Below are positions 13,999 to 16,536 of a stretch of 16,536 nt of DNA, piece after piece. The notes beneath the pieces are model-generated. The model saw only the letters and a program-made list of their open reading frames with translations. It was not told the DNA's origin and did not search any database. Source of the DNA: Fimbriimonadia bacterium (GTDB lineage: Bacteria; Armatimonadota; Fimbriimonadia; Fimbriimonadales; Fimbriimonadaceae); the NCBI GenBank assembly GCA_029824495.1, contig JALGXY010000306.1:1-16536 (forward strand), in the 5' to 3' direction. Within the stretch, counting starts at the first letter, position 1, and every line of letters starts with the position of its first letter. Both the position numbers and the translations under genes were made by a program.

Positions 13999-14661
13999 AT
14001 GAAAAAACTGGTGTTGATTTGTGCATGTGTGTTTTTGACATCCGCTGCATTTGCTGACCACGGCACCTGCAGCACCGACAAGGACAAGAGCGCTTGTCCA
14101 ATTACAGGCAAGGCATCGCCTAAGCCAGCAGCCAAGAAAGACTGCTGTGCTGCAAAGGCGGCTCCGAAGCCCGCGGCTAAGAAAGACTGCTGTGATGCAA
14201 AGGCAGCTCCGAAACCGGCAGCCAAGAAGGACTGCGCTGCCTGCGAAGCCAAGGCAGCTCCGAAGCCGGCAGCCAAAAAAGACTGCTGTGCTGCAAAGGC
14301 AGCTCCGAAGCCCGCAGCCAAAAAAGAGTGCGCATCTTGCGAAGCTAAAAAAGCAGACGCTCTGAATTCAGCTTGTCCTGTAACCAAGGAAGCAGCTTTC
14401 TGGGCCGAAGCAGAGAAGATGTCTGCTGAAAAAGCCTGCTGCAAGGCAGCCAAACCTGCTCCGAAGCCGGTGGCTGCAAAAGTCTGCTCAGCTCCCTGCT
14501 GTCAGGCGGGCGCTGCTGCAAAGTTCAAAGTCTGGGTTGGCGGAAGCTACCAGTACTTTGGATGCAAAGGCGCTGCTAAGAAGGCCAAAGCTGAGTTTGC
14601 CAAGAAGGGCATGATCAGCGGCGGCGTTCAGAAAGTTGTCGGCAAGCACCTGATTTCGTAA
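13999..14661 (+). CDS. Secreted Cys-rich Lys/Ala/Pro repeat protein, unknown function
   Basis: 220 residues. The signal peptide MKKLVLICACVFLTSAAFA probably ends at Ala19. The mature chain has 19 cysteines in about 201 residues. Residues 41-119 are five tandem repeats of PKPAAKKDCCAAKAA type, in which the Cys pair is either CC (15-residue units) or CxxC (17-residue units). SACPITGK (31-38) and SACPVTKE (124-131) bracket the array. Then come CC (147-148), CSAPCC (163-168) and a C-terminal segment, KVWVGGSYQYFGCKGAAKKAKAEF, that faintly recalls a YHS-type metal site. Paired cysteines on a secreted basic scaffold suggest metal binding or disulfide cross-linking, but this is inference. I recognise no family. 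It begins 36 bp after metK. Confidence 0.85.
   Translation: MKKLVLICACVFLTSAAFADHGTCSTDKDKSACPITGKASPKPAAKKDCCAAKAAPKPAAKKDCCDAKAAPKPAAKKDCAACEAKAAPKPAAKKDCCAAKAAPKPAAKKECASCEAKKADALNSACPVTKEAAFWAEAEKMSAEKACCKAAKPAPKPVAAKVCSAPCCQAGAAAKFKVWVGGSYQYFGCKGAAKKAKAEFAKKGMISGGVQKVVGKHLIS
14119..14355 (+). repeat. Five in-frame tandem repeats, 45 or 51 bp each
   Basis: The units encode residues 41-55, 56-70, 71-87, 88-102 and 103-119 of the Cys-rich protein. Their unit lengths are 15, 15, 17, 15 and 17 residues. The core PKPAAKK(D/E)C is invariant. The 17-residue units carry C-A-(A/S)-C-E-A-K instead of CC-x-A-K. DNA copies are near-identical with mostly synonymous differences, suggesting recent expansion. 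Confidence 0.85.
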
Positions 14662-14681
14662 CTCTCTGCAAACAAAAAAAT

Positions 14682-14715
14682 AGAGCCCTGCTGATCTTTT
14701 GATCGGCAGGGCTCT
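14682..14715 (-). terminator. Hairpin terminator shared by convergent genes
   Basis: A 15-bp stem (AGAGCCCTGCTGATC paired with GATCGGCAGGGCTCT, one G-T wobble) around a TTTT loop. On the - strand it is followed by a run of seven Ts, so it is a canonical intrinsic terminator for the leftward gene at 14728. On the + strand the Cys-rich gene ends 20 bp before it, but no T run follows there. Confidence 0.85.
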
Positions 14716-14727
14716 TCTCTGTTCTGG

Positions 14728-15105
14728 TTAAGCTGCCACGTAGGCTGCAGGAGGGAGGGGGTCGCCATCGAGGGCCTCTGCCGAGAGAATCGCTGCTCGG
14801 ATTGGCTCGCAAAGATCCTCATTCTTGCAGGTGAGATACGCTGTGATCAGGTCGGCACGAGCCTCCTGCGATGCACCCCGAACCAGACGACTGAATCCGC
14901 GGAAATACCGCCATTCGGATCGGCTGGGATCCTGCTCAATCAGATTGTCAGCAAGGGCTTCAACCTCGGTGTACTCTCCTCGGTGCCATGCCACCTGAAT
15001 CAGTGTCTGGAGAGCACCTTTGCTGTTTGGGTCGATCGAGAGTATGTTGTTGCACAGGGCCACGATCGGGCCAGCCGCTTCGTCGGCAAGGCATTGCGTA
15101 TACAT
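14728..15105 (-). CDS. Small TPR-like hypothetical protein
   Basis: 125 residues from ATG 15105 (a GTG at 15114 would add three); neither start has a convincing ribosome-binding site. The sequence looks like two to three helix-turn-helix repeats of tetratricopeptide type. Examples are IVALCNNILSIDPNSKGALQ and VAWHRGEYTEVEALADNLIEQDPSRSEW, with the usual small/hydrophobic spacing and Pro after the second helix. There is no signal peptide or membrane segment, so it is probably cytosolic and a protein-binding scaffold. It follows nfo on the same strand after about 64 bp and ends before a strong terminator. The specific role is unknown. Confidence 0.7.
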   Translation of the reverse strand: MYTQCLADEAAGPIVALCNNILSIDPNSKGALQTLIQVAWHRGEYTEVEALADNLIEQDPSRSEWRYFRGFSRLVRGASQEARADLITAYLTCKNEDLCEPIRAAILSAEALDGDPLPPAAYVAA

Positions 15106-15119
15106 CGTCTTCACATCCA

Positions 15120-15131
15120 GGGCCGAAGCCC
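15120..15131 (-). other. TTCG-loop hairpin just upstream of the TPR-like gene
   Basis: On the - strand GGGC-TTCG-GCCC forms a four-base-pair stem with a C(UUCG)G tetraloop, an exceptionally stable RNA fold. It lies 15 bases before the ATG at 15105. It may shape translation initiation or protect the 3' end of an nfo transcript. On the + strand the same hairpin is followed by AGTATTTTT, but no rightward gene ends there. Confidence 0.4.
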
Positions 15132-15169
15132 AGTATTTTTATCGGGGGATGTGTCGAAAAACTAGAGGG

Positions 15170-16018
15170 CTAATCTTTTCTCAGGCTCTTCAGCTTGTTC
15201 AGATTGACCTCATGCATGTCATCTGCGGACGGCGTTTCGAGGATGATCGGAGTCTGCTCGAATCGCTTGTCATTGACGAGCATCTGAAACGGGGTGATCC
15301 CCATCAGCCCTTCGCCGATATGGTCGTGCCTGTCCACGCGTGACCCGCACTCTTTCTTGCTGTCGTTGCAGTGGATCACCTTGATCCGGTCGATCCCCAC
15401 AAGCCGCTCGAAGTCATCAAAGGTCTTCGTGTAGCCATCTTCAGTTGAGATGTCGTAGCCAGCTGCATAGATGTGGCGGGTGTCGAGGCAGACACAGAGC
15501 CTTTCTGGTGCGCCCGTCTGGTCAAGAATGGCGGCGATATGGTCAAACTGCCAGTTGAGGCTCGAACCTTGCCCAGCGGTGGTCTCCATCAGAAGGGTGA
15601 CGTCGTCAGGAGTATCTGCCAACACCTCCTTCGCTTTTTCAGCAACGATCTTCAGCCCGACCTCTTCGCCCAGCTTCATGTGTGCCCCCATATGGCTGAC
15701 CGCGAATGGAATGCCAAGCTGCGAACATCGGCAGAGCTCTTCTTTTAGCGCGGCGATGCTCTTGGCCTGAGTTTCGGGATTCGGGGCGCACAGATTGACA
15801 AGATAAGTGTCGTGGCTGATCACCTGATCGATGCCTGTCTCCTGCATGGCTGCTGCAAGGTCTTCGACAGTCTCCTCTTTGATCGGTTTGGCGGCCCATT
15901 GGCGCGGATTATTGGTGAAGACCTGAACGGTGGTGCAGCCGATCTTATGGCCGTTGCGAACCGCGTGGCCAAGGCCCTTGCCGATCGGCATGTGGGCGCC
16001 TAGGAGCTGAGCAGACAT
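15170..16018 (-). CDS. nfo: Endonuclease IV (AP endonuclease)
   Basis: Zinc-dependent base-excision-repair enzyme that cuts the backbone 5' of abasic sites and clears 3' blocking groups. It has 282 residues, the usual length. All nine metal ligands of the E. coli enzyme are present at the same numbering: His69, His109, Glu145, Asp179, His182, His216, Asp229, His231 and Glu261. Motifs include QVFTNNPRQW (32-41), METTAGQG (144-151), AAGYD (185-189) and GSRVDRHDHIGEG (225-237). In the usual DTCH signature Cys is replaced by Arg181; this residue is not a metal ligand. The ATG at 16018 matches the family N-terminus. The small TPR-like gene follows on the same strand. Confidence 0.95.
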   Translation of the reverse strand: MSAQLLGAHMPIGKGLGHAVRNGHKIGCTTVQVFTNNPRQWAAKPIKEETVEDLAAAMQETGIDQVISHDTYLVNLCAPNPETQAKSIAALKEELCRCSQLGIPFAVSHMGAHMKLGEEVGLKIVAEKAKEVLADTPDDVTLLMETTAGQGSSLNWQFDHIAAILDQTGAPERLCVCLDTRHIYAAGYDISTEDGYTKTFDDFERLVGIDRIKVIHCNDSKKECGSRVDRHDHIGEGLMGITPFQMLVNDKRFEQTPIILETPSADDMHEVNLNKLKSLRKD

Positions 16019-16335
16019 GCGCGGATGCTACCTTGAGGCTTCACCAGAAGAACGGCCTCAAAAACGCCTCGAAGCGCTGTTTCATTCAGGTTTGGACCTG
16101 TTCGCTGTACTTTTCGGTCACAAGGTGCTCGTTTAGGTTGAAATTGAACCCAAAAATGTGCATTCATAGAGGGTAGGCGCGGCAATGGAGTGCCGTTGCT
16201 TGCTGACGCAGGGACGATTTCACGCTGACAACCCCGACCGAAGCCGCAGGTAACGAAGGATGTTCTGCTGGCTGAAGACGGACTTTGTCGCCTGAATCTG
16301 CCTCTCCAAAACTGAGGTCCTGCACGAGCAGTTTA
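16019..16335. other. 317-bp divergent intergenic region between nfo and the SLH gene
   Basis: No credible gene is seen on either strand. Near nfo, TTGAGG (16033-16038) pairs with CCTCAA (16056-16061), and CTTC (16039-16042) pairs with GAAG (16047-16050). Together they form a bulged hairpin that would lie in the nfo leader. TTGAAA (16138) and TTGAAC (16144) are possible -35 elements for the rightward gene, but no good -10 box follows. The ~170 bp after them would be an unusually long leader if transcription starts there. No riboswitch class is recognisable. Confidence 0.4.
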
Positions 16336-16536
16336 ATGAAAATGAAAATGCTGAAATACGCACTGGGTGCGGTTCTGAGCGTGTCGCTGGCAGCGCCGGC
16401 GATGGCACAGAACTTCCCAGATGTTCCGGACAATCACTGGGCTTACGAAGCTCTGTCCAATCTTCGCAACAAGGTTCTGTTCGGCTATCCGGACGGCCTG
16501 TATCGCGGCAACCGACCGATGAGCCGATATGAGTTC
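16336..16536 (+). CDS. SLH-domain surface/porin-type protein, 3'-truncated by the window edge
   Basis: 67 residues are visible and the frame is open to the right edge. The N-terminus MKMKMLKYALGAVLSVSLAAPAMA is a signal peptide with a likely cut before Gln25. An S-layer homology domain starts immediately after it: FPDVPDNHWAYEAL, then LFGYPDGLYRGNRPMSRYEF. The FPDVPxxHWAYxAL and GYPDGxFxGxxPxxRYEF motifs are diagnostic. An N-terminal SLH directly after the signal peptide is the layout of outer-membrane porins and S-layer proteins in Cyanobacteria, Deinococcus and Armatimonadota. The downstream domain is outside the window. Three ATGs (16336, 16342, 16348) could serve; no strong ribosome-binding site is seen. 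Confidence 0.88.
   Translation, partial: MKMKMLKYALGAVLSVSLAAPAMAQNFPDVPDNHWAYEALSNLRNKVLFGYPDGLYRGNRPMSRYEF

Noticed and set aside
14119..14355. CRISPR array
   Set aside because: The repeats are contiguous, in frame and without variable spacers; they encode a protein repeat.
13968..14453. 161-codon open frame on the - strand rich in Ala, Phe and Gln
   Set aside because: It is the mirror of the tandem repeats in the Cys-rich gene; it has no ribosome-binding site, and the + strand frame has a proper signal peptide.
13999..14661. Histone H1-like DNA-binding protein, suggested by the KPAAKK repeats
   Set aside because: A clear signal peptide and many cysteines point to export, not nucleoid binding.
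16180..16205. Sigma-54 promoter before the SLH gene
   Set aside because: GG and GC elements occur but not at the required 10-base spacing.
16259..16294. 11-codon leader peptide frame upstream of the SLH gene
   Set aside because: The purine stretch directly abuts its ATG, leaving no workable ribosome spacing, and nothing else supports translation.

Overview
The window looks like a piece of a chromosome from a diderm (outer-membrane) bacterium, most probably an Armatimonadota member of the Fimbriimonas type. This is an inference from gene content, not from a marker gene. The supporting combination is a Pup/UBact-proteasome cassette, an SLH-domain surface protein with a signal peptide, a predicted outer-membrane beta-barrel, sigma-54, a split (beta-subunit) glycyl-tRNA synthetase and a bifunctional PheA. 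Coding density is high, genes are short-spaced or overlapping, GC content looks moderately high and even, and I see no mobile element, CRISPR array, tRNA or rRNA.

Region 1 (1-3406) is the most interesting part. A truncated unknown gene lies 7 bp before dop, which is followed by a 60-residue ubiquitin-like modifier ending in -RQRSGQ and by the proteasome beta subunit prcB. dop, the modifier and prcB are joined by ATGA stop/start overlaps, and a strong hairpin follows prcB. The tail motif identifies the modifier as UBact, the Pup relative of Gram-negative lineages, rather than actinobacterial Pup. Dop would deamidate the C-terminal Gln and/or remove the modifier, and PrcB is the catalytic core subunit. 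The alpha subunit, the ATPase and the ligase PafA are not in the window.

Region 2 (3429-6671) has a small outer-membrane protein facing left, a nested inverted repeat in the divergent gap, glyS facing right, and ribE facing left with its 3' end overlapping glyS. Region 3 (6765-10118) has rpoN and a dihydrodipicolinate-synthase-family aldolase facing right, then the bifunctional chorismate mutase/prephenate dehydratase facing left; the last two share stop-codon bases.

Region 4 (10214-13962) is a rightward cluster: cdaA (c-di-AMP synthase), cdaR/ybbR, a GNAT acetyltransferase and metK. The first three are translationally overlapped. Region 5 (13999-14661) is a secreted, extremely Cys/Lys/Ala-rich protein with five tandem repeats, of no family I recognise. 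Region 6 (14682-16018) is leftward: nfo (endonuclease IV) and a small TPR-like protein ending at a strong terminator. A 317-bp gap then leads to the start of an SLH-domain protein that runs off the right edge.
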